In this document: in pieces, positions 13,384-27,258 of the stretch | How the letters are laid out: every line of letters begins with the position of its first letter | Position numbering within the stretch: position 1 is the stretch's first letter | From: Allodiplogaster sudhausi | Taxonomy: Eukaryota; Nematoda; Chromadorea; Rhabditida; Diplogasteridae | DNA: 64,000 nt | Reading direction: 5' to 3' | Assembly (NCBI GenBank): GCA_945643635.1 | Contig: CALZFC010000001.1 | Coordinates: 3,557,501-3,621,500 of the forward strand | The notes under the pieces: model-generated | The model's input: only the letters and a program-made list of their open reading frames with translations | What the model was told of the DNA's origin: nothing | Database searches by the model: none | Position numbers and translations under genes: made by a program

Positions 13384-14714
13384 ATTCTTTCTCTCAGGCC
13401 GTGAGAGTCTTCTTGTCCGCTATCACTTATCCTCTCGCAGTTGTCGCTCGATGTATCCGAGCACGTTTCTTTCCGTCTCTATCTCTAAATCTTTCTCTCT
13501 CTCTCTCTCTTTCTCTCTATCTCATTCTCTCTCGCACGCTCTCTCTCTCAATCTATCTTTCTCTTTCTCTGTCGTTCTCTCTTGAACGATTTTTCTCATC
13601 TCACCGTGCTTGCAGCGAGCTCTTGCACCGTGCTCCGCTTCCCTCTCTTCATCTCATGTTCGTCTGTCCATTTCTCACACTCTCTCTCTCTCTCGCTCTT
13701 TCTCTCTCTCTCTCACTCTCTTTTTCTCTATCTTTGTCTCTCGCTGTCCTCACCCGGGCCTTCAGCTCTCTTCCTTCCCATCTATCCCGTTCTGCGCCCA
13801 TGCCGCGAAGCAAAGACTTTGGTGCGAATCGATAGCTGTTCTTTCTCCATCCCTTCGCCGTCTGCGCTCTCTCTTTCCCACCAGTTCTATCTCCCTCTGC
13901 CGCGTTTTCTCTTTCTCTCCTTCTTTCACTCTCTTTCTATCGCACTCTCTTTCCCTGTCTCTCTCCTATCTCTGCCCCCCCCCCATCAATCTTCCAACCT
14001 CACAACACCCACCACACCGGTCAGAGCCCTGTGGACACATGCAGCATGTCAATCGACCGCGCTTATTTTTGGTTTTGTAACCACCCCCCCCCTCTTTTTC
14101 TCCTTGGGTACTGTGAGACCGGTTTGGTTTCCCTCTCGTGGGCCTAATACCACCCCTGATTTGATTCCCCCTTCCCTCGGCCTCGAATACCTCTCCATCC
14201 CTGCGCAGCTCTTTCTAATCTGAGTGAGTGCCCCCTTTGTCTTTCTCAGAAAATTAATTTACCTTTTTCTGCTTCGTAGTCCTTTTTCACTTGAGACAAG
14301 CTTCCCAAAAAAGAGGGATACTGAGGCTCCCTTTTAATCGTCTATAGTTGCGCGTTTTTTTTTTCTCTTCTTCTTCCACTGCCAATCGCACAACACTCGG
14401 TTAATATATGCGAGCTGGAAAAGCTAAAGTCGTACTTACTGCCTACATTTTGCATTTAGGTTTGCTTGGATGTCTTTTTTCTTTCTTTCTTTTTATGTTC
14501 CGTTAAGCAACCGAGCAGTGCTATTTTTATCACGAAAGCTGCCTCATTTATTTTCTTTTGCAATGCCGCTTTCCTCTTCACTTTCAATGGAAGAAAGCTC
14601 AAAGAGTCTAAAGACTCCTCTCTCTTTCTCCTATGTCACCAATATTCCGCGCACCCTATTTCTTGCGGATTTTGCGTATGCCAGTCCTTGTGGATTTTGT
14701 TGCCTATGACTATG

Positions 14715-14763
<49 letters not shown>

Positions 14764-14787
14764 TCTCCCTCTCTCTCTCTCTCCCAC

Positions 14788-14819
<32 letters not shown>

Positions 14820-15765
14820 CTCTCTCCCTCTCTCTCTCTCTCCCTCTCCTTTGCGCGCATAACGTTCACTTGTGCAAGGGCGCCTTACGTATTTGTGTGC
14901 ATTAAAATGATTAATCAATATTAATCGAATATAATTTGTATTATTTTCTATTTTGCGAAATCAGGGAAACTGATATCTCGTGACTGGAGTTGTCCTCATT
15001 AAAAAGAAACGAATTTTTCTGCAATCTCTAGGCCAAGCCATGCTTAATTGTTTTGTTTTTTTCTTCTATGTAAATGCCCTAATAATCAATGTAAATTGTC
15101 ATCCGCATCAAGAAGAGATTTCTTGTAATCTTCTTATATTTGAGATTTGCCAGATCGAATAAATAGTAAGTTGAATTTAAACGTGCCAAGCTATTCAGCA
15201 TATTGGGTTGATGAATTCCCTCGAATACATACGTTTTGCAACATGTGCAATTTTAAAAGATGTTTTTCTTTGGCTCTTTAATGGCTATTTAAGAAGATTT
15301 CGCACTTGTTATGCTCATGATTTTTTTCTTTGTTGAATATAGCACTCTAAAAAGACGACTAGAAGATTTGTCTAATGTTAACATCGAAATTTGTCAGTGA
15401 TTGATGGCAGAGAAAAGCTTTTACGCATCCAGTTTTGGTCTGGATACAAAAAAAAGTTATTCGTTATGTAATGCACTGGCTGTTAGCTTGCAAGGAGATT
15501 ATCACTTTTGCCGCGTTCGCTCGCAATATCTATATTCTTTCCCCGTGTCTTTTTGGATGTAATCTTGTTTCTCTTCCTCAGGCGGGTTTATGCGTGACGT
15601 TATCTGCGTGTACTCGGGCTAAAAAAAGAAGGAACAAGACGAAGAAGAAGAAGGAAGACTCATGTGGTCTAGAGGAAGTGGATAAGAGCCGTAAGCGAAG
15701 GGAGAGAGAGAGAGAGAGAGGAGCGAGAAGGGAGGGGGCAAAAGAGGGAGGGAGAGAGAGAGGGC

Positions 15766-15798
<33 letters not shown>

Positions 15799-15889
15799 CA
15801 GCCAGAGAGGGAAAGGAGGAAAGACGGCTCGAATCTCCAGGCCTGTCTCTAATCTGCCCTGAGGGCTCTCTCTTTGACTGGCGGTAGCA
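12523..15889 (+). other. Spacer/3' region between dot-1 and the Pro-rich gene
   Basis: No supported coding exon. Contains (CA)n at about 12,932-12,948, CT blocks (13,340-13,990 scattered; 14,718-14,850 dense) and GA runs (15,700-15,800). AATAAA at about 15,158 is a candidate polyadenylation signal. Long Ser/Leu- or Arg/Glu-rich reading frames here are translations of CT/GA repeats. Confidence 0.6.
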
Positions 15890-16763
15890 ATGATGAGCGA
15901 AGCAGGAGTCATGGAAGTGGTCGTCTCAGCCACGCCGGCGCCGCCGCCATCTAATGGCTGCGAAGACGCCGCCGCGGCCGCCGATCGATCGAGCGGTTTT
16001 CGGATACCAAGAAAGAAGGTTGGGCGACGGCTCTGTTTTTTTAAACATGACCTCCTCCTTTCGCGACTCTCTTTTTTATTTTTTAATTGAAAAGAAAATG
16101 CCATCTATTATAAGATTGAGAAAAGATTCTCGACTCTTTTAAAATTGAATCATGGATTTATGGATGGATGATTGACGGGGTGCAAAAAAAAAGACGTGAT
16201 ATAATGGCATTTTCAGTCATGTGACGTCATTGTTGTTGTTTCAAAGTTCTGACGTCATTATCTTCTCACTACAGGTGACTTCTGGCACGACGGCGGCCGG
16301 CAGCAGCTACGAAGGCGGCGCTTCTCCTATGGCTGTCGCGGGCGAGAAGGAGCGGTTGAGAGGAGTGAGCGCAGGAGCGGAGTCAATGTAAGTGGAGAGA
16401 GAGAGAGAGAAAGAGAGAGAAATAGAGAGAGAGGGATCGAAAGATAGATAGAGAGAGAGAGATAGAGAGAGAGAGAAAGAGAGAGAGAGAAATAGAGAGA
16501 CAGAGAAAGAAAAATGGAGAGAGAGAAAGAGAGGATGAGAAAGAGAGGACGGGAGAGGAGGAGGCAGATATAGTGTGGATGTGAGAGGATGATTAGGGGA
16601 AATAGCAAATGAGAAATGGAGACAGGAGGAAGAGACAGAGGCGAAACAACCAGGGAGGAATGGGTCGATAAAACTAGATGGTGAGAAATCGTTGTGAAAA
16701 GAGCTGTAGTAGAGATGGAGTCGTTACATTTAGAGAAAAGAGTGAGAGCAGAACAAGGAGTGG

Positions 16764-16800
<37 letters not shown>

Positions 16801-17230
16801 AAGAGAAAACAAATAGAAAAAAGGTAGCAGATGAAATGATTTCAGCTTACGTCCTTCCACTTCGCGCCTTTCGAAGCCTACAACCTCCAACTTTGACAAC
16901 TCGCGACCGTCAACTGCAGGAGGCAACAGTACGTCCTCCTCCCCTCCATTGAATACAGTACACCCCCAAACATTTTATAAACCAGATCTAGAGATTACGG
17001 TATCGATTAGTATTTCGGTTTATAAATATTATAATTGATAGCATTGTTGATAGAAGAACGGAAAACAGTTTTGTTGAGTGAATCTGAACAAATGTCACGC
17101 ACTCATTACAGATCGACTCGAGCCACCGATGAAATTCAACAGTATGCCCGCGCATTTTGGACAGAAAAGGAGGTACGCGTACTTTTGTACGCTTTATGTT
17201 GTAAGGAGAAAAGAAATCGACTGTTTCTCT

Positions 17231-17286
<56 letters not shown>

Positions 17287-18358
17287 TATTTGCATTTTTC
17301 CTAAAATTTATTACTAGATCGGACCACACGACAGCGGCGCATGGAGGCGGCGGCGGTTCGTCGTCCAGGAAGCGAAGAGCGGTCGGAGGCGCCGGCATTG
17401 CGATCGCGACGCCGACCACGGGCGGACACGGAGGCCACGGCCGCGGCGGCGGCGGTGGCCCATCCGATCCTCTTGACGGCATCTTCGGAGAGATGCGCCA
17501 AAGAGAAGAGGCAGAGGCGAAGAAGAGAGCGATTGGTATGCTTATTTCATTTTGTTTTCGCACTCTTCTATTTATATGACGGTGGACGAATAGAATGGAT
17601 TTTTTTATATTGTTCAATCATTTTTTTAAAGCAGTGAAATTGTGTTTCCATGTTCTGTTCGTAAAACTGCAGAAATTTTTCTTATTTTAAATAATTGTTA
17701 TTGGAGGTGCTATATAAGTATATTTAATTAAAATGTAAAAACCAGAAAATAATAAATGTTCACAGACGAAGAGCGTGCGCCGTTTGGCGCACGCGCCGCC
17801 GTCGGCCTCCTCTCATCCGCGACGCAACCGCAACGCGTCAGCCCATCCGAAGAGGAGCAACGCGCCGGGCCGCGCCCGCTTACCAAGGAGATGCTCGACA
17901 GGCATCTCGCGTCCGCCGACGATGCCAAGTGCTATGAGGTGAGATGGGGATGGTTGGCGGGAGATTCAAATATGGGAAGAAATAAATGGGAATAATTTTC
18001 TTATTTTTTTATTGAGTCTTTTAATTAAGGAATAGAATTTTTTTCATTTTTTTTTCTCAAAAAGTTGAATGAAGGAAAAAAATGAAGAAAAAACATATAA
18101 ATTTTATATTGTATTATCTTTTATTTGTAATGTATTTCAAAAATAATAAAAAAAATTCTCTAAATTCAAGTTCTTAACGCGCGACAACCTCATGGAGCGC
18201 CTGCTCGGCCACAAGATGCTGACGGGCAGGCTGGACTCGCACGTCAGCATGGGGTACATCAAGTCGGCCGAGCCACTCAGGGACAAGTATTATCGATCGG
18301 TTTGTTATGCTTTTTATCTCTGGCTTCTCTCTGTTCTCTGCTCACTCTCTTACTCACG

Positions 18359-18396
<38 letters not shown>

Positions 18397-18989
18397 CTCG
18401 GAATCATTGTTTTTTTCTAGCCACTCTGTCCTCCTCCTATCTCTCAATCATACCTCACTGTCTGCTCTGTATGATGCTGCTATAGCATTTATGCCTATGC
18501 TGGGTATAGATGTAAGAATTTTCTTGATTTCCAAGTGTAGGAATTTGCTTAGATTTTCAAGTGGAGGAATTATCTTACCCTAGATTTCCAATTCTCAGTC
18601 TTTTCTTTTTTTTCTCTTAAGTTTTCTCAATCTTTTTCACGAATCTTCTTGCTAATTACTGTTGTTGCGAAAAAAAAGGTTTTTTTTTTAGAAAAAAAAA
18701 TATATATAAATTATAAAAAATTCAGGATGACATGCCCGAGTATCCCGACCTGCCGCCACCGCCCGCGGCACTCCGGATAGCGACACCGCCCGGGGGAGAA
18801 GGAGGCAGAGGAGTAGGAGGCACGGATAGAAGGACGGACACTCTGCCTGGCTCCAGTGGCAACATGCATCAGCTACATGTGGTTGGTTGAGAGAAAGAAA
18901 GAGTGAGAGAGAGAGAGAGAGAGAGAATGATAGAAAGATTCTCCCTCTTTCCCGCGCTTTCTCCCTCTAACTGTCACCCTTGAATTCTG

Positions 18990-19030
<41 letters not shown>

Positions 19031-19113
19031 GTGTCTCTCTCTAACTGTCACCCTTGAATTCTGTCTCTCTCTCTCTCTCTCTCTCTAACTGTCACCCTTG
19101 AATTCTGTCTCTC

Positions 19114-19163
<50 letters not shown>

Positions 19164-19183
19164 ACTGTCACCCTTGAATTCTG

Positions 19184-19221
<38 letters not shown>

Positions 19222-19931
19222 TCTCTAACTGTCACCCTTGAATTCTCTCTCTCTCTCTTTCTCACTCTCTTTCTCTCTTTCTCTCTCTCTCTCTCCAGCC
19301 CTCCATGATGACCCTGGCGCCGCCAACTCCTCAACGTCGTGGCCCGCGCACCCCTCCCCTGTCACCGGCTGGCGAGGCGAGAGAGCGCGCCGCTGCAGCC
19401 GCGGCCACCAAAGCAACCACGAGTGGTATTGATTTATTGATCTTTGATCTTTAATCTATTGATTGATTGAGAAAGTTGGATTATTCCATTAATTCACGGA
19501 ATTGGATTACTCCATTAATATTTACTTATTGGGATATTCCAGTAATTCTGGTAATTGAAATATTCGATTGGATCTGACAAATCGACTCTTAATCTTTTTT
19601 TTCGAGTATTTCTATCATTTCAAAAACATAACTATAACATTTTTTTAAATATTTATTTTATACATCCAACATATTTCTGGCATTCGGAAAAATACATAAC
19701 CATTTGTCACAAAAAGCTGAGAAACATTTAGCTATCCCTAAAAGAATTGGACATAAAATGCGGAAAGGAAAAGGTGAGAACATTGTTGTGGAGTGCGGTT
19801 TCTCGGATACCTTTTTCTATACATTAATCAAGTTGACTATATTTCTGCACCATTTCAATTTGTCAATTTTCTCACCCTTTCCTTTACAACTTTTTCGCAC
19901 TTGAAAAAGATGTTCTTTAGCATGCTGCCTT

Positions 19932-19982
<51 letters not shown>

Positions 19983-22892
19983 TGAGTCTCGTTGTCTGTT
20001 TCTCTCTCCTTCTCTCTTTCTAGCTCTCTCTTTCTCTCTCTCTCTCTCATTTTTTTCTTGTTTCTTCACACAATTGTTTTCCAATCTTGCACTTTTTCCC
20101 CATATTCCAACTGTAATCTATAACATGATTCAAATTTCTGTCGCAGGCATAAAACGCGGTCCTCGCACGCCTCCCGGCAGCCCCGGTGGCGGTGGTATGG
20201 TAACGGGCGGAGCAGGTGGAGGAGGAAGTGTAGAAGAGACAACAGCACCAGGAGTTGGTGGTGGAGGAGGAGCACTCGGGCATCTCCAGCGAGAGCTTCA
20301 GGATGACATCACGAGAGCGATTGGCAACTTTGGCGATAAGGTTTGATATTGTATTTTATTTTAAATATATTTTATTATTGTTTTTTTAAACAATTATTAA
20401 GCTGCTAATACAATTGAATTTAACAATTAAGTAACTTGTATAATCAAGAAAATTAAAAAAAAAAAACTTGCAGAAAGTGCTCGAGACCATCAAGAACGCG
20501 CTGAAGAACGTCGGGAACACGGAAGCGGCGACACTTCTCGCCGCGGCGTCCGCTGCCGCCGCTGCTGCTGCCGCTTCTGGCGCGGCGCCCGGCGGAAAGG
20601 CGAATCATGTCAAGACGGAGCACGGAGGACAGCATCTGATGGTGGTCAAGACGGAGACGGATAACATGTTAGTGGGGGGTCGGAGTTGAGTTGGTCAAGG
20701 AGTATTATATTTATATATAAAGTGGATATATCTTTTAGTACTTGTTAAATCTAGGAGAAAAAATTTTAATTGTTTTAATAAATTAAATACTAATTAATTA
20801 ATTTAAAAAAAAAAAAAACAATTTTTTTGAAAAGATAAATGTTAATTTGATAAATAAAATTTCAGGGACGACTGCTCGAATGTCCGCTCGGCCGGCTCGC
20901 TCTCAGTGGGCATGGAACTCGCTTCGGACAATGACGACGCCGCAGCAACGGGCACCGCGGCAGCCGCCTCTCCGCCACCGCCCCCGCCCCCGCCCCCGCC
21001 AGAGGAGGAGGACATGAAGTTCCCTCATGTAAGCGTTTGTTTTTATTATAATATAAAATAAATATTATATTTCCTTGTGTAAGCGTTTGTTTTTATTGTA
21101 ATAGAAAGTAAATATTATATTTCCTCATGTAAGCGTTTGTTTTTACTATTATATAAAATAAATATTATATTTATTTAAAAATTAAATAAATTATTTTTCA
21201 TATAAAACAAATAATACTTATCCTCTTCTGTATATTTCTTCTTGCCGCAGGAATTATAATTGATGCAATTTCTATCTCAAAAGGCAGACGCGTTTGGCGC
21301 TAGCTTTCCACTACATAATTTTTTTTAGAGATTCGAAAAAGAAATCCGTAAAAAAAAAGTATCGGACATTAATTTTATTTTCATTCAGCTTCTTTCTGCG
21401 CCGCCGCCACCGCCCGTGCTGAATCCGCCACCGCCACCGCCGCCACTAATGCCCATCGTTGCCCCCTCGGCCGTGGCCGCTCCTCCGCTCGCGCCCCCTC
21501 TCGCGCCGCCCTTCCCTCCGCCAAACATGAGCATTCCTCCACCCCCAACTGTATTCCCTCCTCCCGTGTCCTCTACCATACCCCACCAGCAGCAACATCA
21601 GCAGCTGCCAACACACTATAATTCTACCGTAACCGGAACCGGACAACCACCAGCCGCTCAAGCAGCTGCTGCCGTCCCATTGATGAGTCTCCACCCAAGC
21701 GCACCCACTGGTCACCGAGAGCAGCAACATCAGCAGCAACATTATAGCCATCACAAGCCACAAGAGATTACCGTACTCCCCACCGTCAATCTGACTTCAC
21801 TCGCCGCACCACCAAGCGCACCACAAATGCATCCGGTCCTTTCGGCTCCGCCCCCACCGCCACCGCCGCCGCCACCACCAGCCCAGCAGCAGCAGCAGCA
21901 GTCCGTATACCAGGCGACCGCAGCCTCTGCCCCGCCCCCTCCTCCCTCCTTCTTCTCCGCGCCGCCACCACCGATTCTCACGGCCGCTCCACCGCCGCCA
22001 CCGGCGACGCCAAACTTTTCTCAGCCTCCGCCAGGCTTTTATATGCGGCCGCCACCGCCCCCACTTGGCAACTTGCCAACTCAGGCGCTTGGAAATGTGC
22101 CAACTCAGGCTCTTGGCAACCTTGGCAACTTGCCAACTCAAGCCCCGCCCCCAAACCCAGGACTCCAGCAGCAGCAGCAGCAGAGACCCATGATGATGTC
22201 ATCCACAAGCGTCCCACCTCCACAGACACAACAACAGCAACAGCAAGAGCCACCCATGATGGACATGTCCGTGCCGCCTCCGAACTTTGGCACTCTGCCA
22301 ACGACGCCGAACAGGCAGCCGAATCTCCCACCGCCCCCGACATCAACGCCACTCTATGTGCAGCAACAACACCAAGCGGGAACACTCCAGGCGATGGCAG
22401 CAGGAGGGCTTGGGCAAGGCATGCAACAGGTGAGAAAGGGGCTAATGTAAGTTGTTTAGGGGTCTTCTTCATCGCTCTCTCACTCTCTCTCTCTCTCTCT
22501 CGCTATCTCTCTCTCTCTCTCGCTATCTCTCTTTCTCTATTCTTTCCATCTCTCTCTATCTCTGTGCACTTGATTTCAACCATAATCTATATTCCTTATA
22601 ATTACCCTCGCAGATCGGTGCAACGAACACGGTAGCAGCAGCAGCTGCAGCTACAGTAACCACAACCGTATACCCGCAGCCTGCGATGACCACCAATGGA
22701 GGAAGCAGATATCCAGATGGAATTTCGGGAGCGAATGCAGAGCCACTCGGGATGAATCGATTCGCGACCATCACGAATGCTGATACTAACAGCAATGTCA
22801 CGCCACCGAGGTATGTCGGATTTGGGAATAGGGTTATGTCGAATAATAAATATATGTATATATACATATATGTATATATACATATATGTATA

Positions 22893-22928
<36 letters not shown>

Positions 22929-23393
22929 TATATGTATATTATATAGGTATAAATATATATTTATTTATTTATTTATTTATTTGTTTAGTTATTTACAATT
23001 AACATACTTTTTCGCAGAAGCCGAAGTAACACCTTCTCGACCTCGACTGGAGGAGCTGTGCCGATAGTTGTGACTTCAACGCCGTCATCATGCATTCTTG
23101 GCACTCCGCCAACAAGCCTGTCTAGCTCCGCCCCCTCCTCCTACGCCACGCCCACCCGTCCAGCGCCGCAGCCCCTGACGAGTATGGGCAGACAAGAGAC
23201 GACAACGACGACCATGTCGTCGGCGAGTCAGGTGGGGGTTGATTTGTTTGTTTATGTATTTATTTCTTTATTTATTTATTTTTCTATTTTTATTAATTTT
23301 AAATTAATCCATTTATTTATTTGCTTACTTTTTTCAAAGACATTTATTACAATTATGATAACAAGCTATACATTTGTAAAATCGATATATATA

Positions 23394-23449
<56 letters not shown>

Positions 23450-24634
23450 AATTTGACTATGAGATTTGTATCTGTTTGATTTCCTTTTTTATACGCGTTG
23501 CACATGACATATTAAAGGGTCGCCAACTAGTGTTTATTTACTTTTTATAATTAAAAATTGAATTAAAATTAATTTAGTAAATACCTATAATTTACATTAG
23601 ATAATTTAAGCTGTTTTTAATTTGTAGCCAACCCTACAGACGGGCGTTGCGAAGACGTTATTTGCCGCGCTTGGAATCGGTGGTGGAGGATTAGGAGGAG
23701 GCGGAGGCCTCCATCCAAGCTCGAACAGCAACAACAACAACAATAATAACAGTGGTTCAGGTTAGATCATTTTTTTAGGTTTATTTTTTTCAAATTTAAA
23801 TTATTGTTTTTTTTAATATTTTTATTTCCTTTTTTCCAATGCATCCATGTAGTTTCTTTTAAAAATATAAAAAAAATGCTTTGTTTTTGATTCAAAAAAG
23901 TTTAATTAATGAATTAATTATCATGATTTAGGCGGCGCTCAGTGCGGCGGCAACAACAGCGGGAGTGGCGGAGGGATTTCCGGCAACTCTAACGCCAATC
24001 ACCACGGAACAGGCAGCACGTCTATGCACAACAACAATCTTCACCACCACAACAACAATAACAATAGCAGTAACAACAACGGCGGCAGCAACAACCATAG
24101 CACCGGCCTCTCATCCTCCGGACAGCCTTCTTTAAGTAGTGCCTCCTCTTCCTCCGTGATGGGACCACTGCCAGGTGGAGTGGGACCAGGACCGGCATCG
24201 AGGCCGGGAAATGGCATTATGATGTCATCATCTTCAGCTTCTTCATCTTCTATTTCCACCGCTGCCGCCGTCGCGTCTTCGTGCTATTCTATGGCCTCGT
24301 CAACAGCACCAACAATCGCGACGTCATCCCTTGGCACCGTGCCAACAATGATGATGTCCCAGCCACCGCCGGGACCGGGAATTGGCATTGGTCCGGGACC
24401 AGGGCCGGGAATTGGCATGGGTCAGGGACCAGGACCGGGTCCCGGCGCGACCATGGTGATGACAGGATCTGGCAACCTACCCGTACTCCTCGACCGCTAC
24501 GGCTGTCCGCTTCCAGTGCCTGGCGAGCGGCCCAAACCGGCAACGTCATCGGCGACAGCGGCAATTGTGACAGGTTAGAATCATTGGGAATGTTTATTTG
24601 TCGCTTTCTCTGCTCCTTTCTCTCTCTCTCTCTA

Positions 24635-24670
<36 letters not shown>

Positions 24671-25103
24671 CGTTTCTTCCTCAACCATCCCCTCCTTCAT
24701 AAATGAGTAATTTCCCTAATAAATGCATATCATTTCTTTCCCTTGTCTCTCTGCTGAAGGCTCGTCTTCGATGTCCCAGCTGCCTCCTCCTCCACCGTCC
24801 GACGAACAACTCTCGACATCAATGATGCTCTCATCGCTGGCTGCCGCTGCCGGCATTCCGATCAGTCTGCTCACCGAGATGTCGGCAGGCGGTTGCCTTC
24901 CTCCTCCGCCACCGGGTCTCATGCCAGTTGGTCCCATGATGGGACCGCCACCGGGACCACATCTAGGCCATCGTGGGGCCCATATGGGCTCACACCGGTC
25001 GCCCATGCACCACCGAAGAGGCAGCAGCAACCAATTCAAGCATCGCGGTCGAGGTCGTGGCGGACGCGGCGGCGGCGGCGGCTTCGACAATATGCGACGG
25101 TGA
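15890..25103 (+). CDS. Large low-complexity Pro/Gln/Gly/Ser-rich protein with C-terminal RGG box, unrecognised
   Basis: Eighteen exons join in frame to 1,436 residues: 15890-16018, 16275-16387, 16846-16928, 17112-17172, 17318-17535, 17766-17938, 18171-18299, 18726-18881, 19299-19425, 20147-20340, 20474-20667, 20866-21028, 21389-22429, 22614-22810, 23018-23231, 23628-23760, 23932-24573, 24760-25103. The start ATG 15,890 is my choice; the exon could instead be internal with an acceptor just upstream. The N-terminus carries GFRIPRKK. The only globular-looking block is encoded by exons 6-8 (LTKEMLDRHL, NLMERLLGHKML, YYRSDDMPEYPDLP). RGPRTPP(L/G)SP occurs twice (CDK-like sites), and VKTE occurs twice (SUMO-type consensus). 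Long polyPro, polyGln, polyAsn and polyAla runs follow, then LGNLPTQA repeats. The protein ends in an RGRGRGGRGG box and FDNMRR. I infer a nuclear, RNA- or chromatin-associated protein; no family was recognised. It lies 3.4 kb downstream of dot-1 on the same strand. It could in principle be alternative 3' exons of dot-1, but the dot-1 stop and this ATG favour two genes. Confidence 0.82.
16388..16845 (+). repeat. GA-rich intron 2 of the Pro-rich gene
   Basis: (GA)n variants run from just after the donor to about 16,800, with GAGAAAGAG and GATAGAGAG units. The acceptor is preceded by only a short pyrimidine stretch. Confidence 0.7.
17230..17282 (+). repeat. (TA)n microsatellite
   Basis: About 22 TA units in the intron before exon 5 of the Pro-rich gene. 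Similar (TA)n runs occur at 19,935-19,982, 22,860-22,950, 23,390-23,443, 32,547-32,582 and 50,238-50,275. Confidence 0.85.
18885..19298 (+). repeat. GA block then interrupted (CT)n satellite with a 23-nt spacer unit
   Basis: After a GA stretch (18,888-18,925) the spacer TAACTGTCACCCTTGAATTC + TGT recurs five times (near 18,968, 19,041, 19,086, 19,161 and 19,225), separated by (CT)n of different length. The array runs into the exon 9 acceptor CTCTCCAG. Confidence 0.8.
21019..21175 (+). repeat. Three tandem ~55-nt copies each carrying the exon 12 splice donor
   Basis: CCTCATGTAAGCGTTTGTTT at the exon 12/intron junction (21,023) recurs as CCTTGTGTAAGCGTTTGTTT (about 21,073) and CCTCATGTAAGCGTTTGTTT (about 21,123). 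Each is followed by ATTATAATATAAAATAAATA-like sequence. Confidence 0.8.
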
Positions 25104-26353
25104 TGAGTGGGAGGGTGTAGTCGAGGTAGCGCGCGCGCAAGGGTCCCGCGCTCAAGGGACCCCCAGCGCGCGCGAGGGGTCATCTTTGGACCCCTTTTCC
25201 GAGTATGATAAGAGCGCATATTTCTCTTCCTCTGCATGTTTCTCTCTCTCTCTCTTTTACAAGCACGCTCGCAAATTCTATAAAACATACATATTCTATA
25301 TCTCTCTATCTATCCATGCGGATGCTGTATTTTCACCCACCATTTTATGCAAATTTCCGACCATTTTATGCAAGATTCTATGTTCTCCGTTTGCAAAGTT
25401 ACAACATCGCCAGATACAACAAACAGATTCTATGATACTATCTATTATTATATGTTTGTATGCGCCCATCTTTAACCAATGATTGTGTGTGTGTGTTTAT
25501 TCTTCCTGATGACAATTTTTTGATTTCCGTTCGGCGATCGTTTGCGATTTAATACCCAAAAAAGAATTTATAGATAGCGATTTGGCGAATTGCCAACAAT
25601 GCATCTTATGCCGCGAAATGTTTAGAATGATTAATTTCTGTTTTCTAATGTCTTTTTTGCAATTCATTTTTCTCTATCTCTCTCTCTCTCTCATTCTCTC
25701 CAAATCAATCATCTTACTCTCATTCTCTCTCTCTCTCTCTCCTCACATTTTGTCCCTGCAGCATATGTCTAAAAGAGAGTTTCCAGTGGTCTTTGACACA
25801 TTTATTCACGCGCCATTTATTGAGGCTATTTTTAGCGGCAGCTTGTTTCGATCCGCATATATATGCATAGTATTTCCCGCTCCCATTTTCCATCATTATC
25901 CACATTTGCACCATTATCCACCTTCTGCAGTAAACTGGTGCATTATTGCATTTGTGGTTGAAGCGAGAGAAGAAGAAGAGGATTACACGATGGCAAGTGT
26001 GAATGGTAGATCACACCAAAATGCACATACATAACTTTTTTCATGCAAATTTTTTTAGCTGCAACATTTGCCCGCGGATGTTCCCTACGGCGAAGTAATC
26101 AATCTTACCTTAACAGTTTGTAGCTACGGCACTAATCCTGTCTCATTTTCTCTTTCTCTCTCTCCCTCTCTCTCATTCTATCTGTCTCTCTCTCTCTATC
26201 TCTATCTCTCTGTCTCTCTGTCTCTCTCTGTTTCTCTATCTGTCTCTTTCTTTCTCCGCTACCCTATATATTAGATTAGCATATTATTTATCCTAAATGC
26301 TTTTGTGGCTGACATGTCGGCAGTGGGATTCCGTTTCTTTTTTTCAATTTATT

Positions 26354-26385
<32 letters not shown>

Positions 26386-27218
26386 CTTTGAACTCTCTTG
26401 CAGCACGCATTTCCTTTTGCGCTAGTTGGCTAAGAGGCCTTCATGAACGTGTCCTTTGTTTATTTAGCTTTCTTCAAAAAAATTTTCTTTCTTTCTATTC
26501 TCGCACTCCATTGATACATCGTTATCATTAATAAAAGCGTGTGTGTGATCATTGAGAAAAAAAGATTACGGCTTATTTATATGTGAAATGGTGGCTATAT
26601 TATTCAGCGGGTGGTGGAATTACACTGTTTATTTATTATTGTTGTTTATTTGCTTAAATATCGGGGGATCTCACCGGTCGGCGGGCGATTCAGCGGTGCT
26701 GACGTCATTCATAATGACGTCACTTATGATGCGCTCCAAAGCCTATTCCAGAGGCAAAGAAGAAAAAAAGTTACTTGATATGTATGATTGAATGTAAAAT
26801 GTACAGTATGCAACGTATTGATAGATTTTTTCATGCCTCGGAAATATCTAATACTATGCGGTATGTATACAGGTTGGAATATCTCTTCTCTCCTCTGCGC
26901 TTGCTCTGTCTCTGTCTCTCTGCCCTCTGTCTCTCTCATCTCTCTGTCTCTCTCCTCTCTCTTTCCTCTCTCTCTCTCTCTCACTCAGATGAATCTTTTT
27001 CGGCTGCTCACTGTCAGATGAGTCTCCCATATCAGTTTCATGTAATTCTTCTCGCGCTCCTTTTCTCTTCCCCCCCCCCCCTCTATCGCGCTCTCCATCT
27101 CTTTCTCTCTCTCTCGCTCCTTTCTCTCAAATAGCCGCATTTATTGAAATACATAATCGCCTCTGTCTTTAACAACGGATAAAAGCTCGTCCGAAAGCGC
27201 TCCTGCTTCTTTCTAGCA

Positions 27219-27258
<40 letters not shown>

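Noticed and set aside
13154..14223. Several overlapping long Ser/Leu-rich reading frames (up to ~219 codons)
   Set aside because: They are translations of CT-repeat DNA in all frames, with no domain, no codon bias and no splice context.
21446..22472. Minus-strand Gly/Arg frames opposite the polyPro exon
   Set aside because: Antisense of a confirmed coding exon; produced by its GC-rich codons.
15890..25103. Pro-rich exons as the C-terminus of dot-1
   Set aside because: dot-1 has its own in-frame stop at 12,522 and a new ATG lies at 15,890; no junction evidence. Kept as an alternative only.
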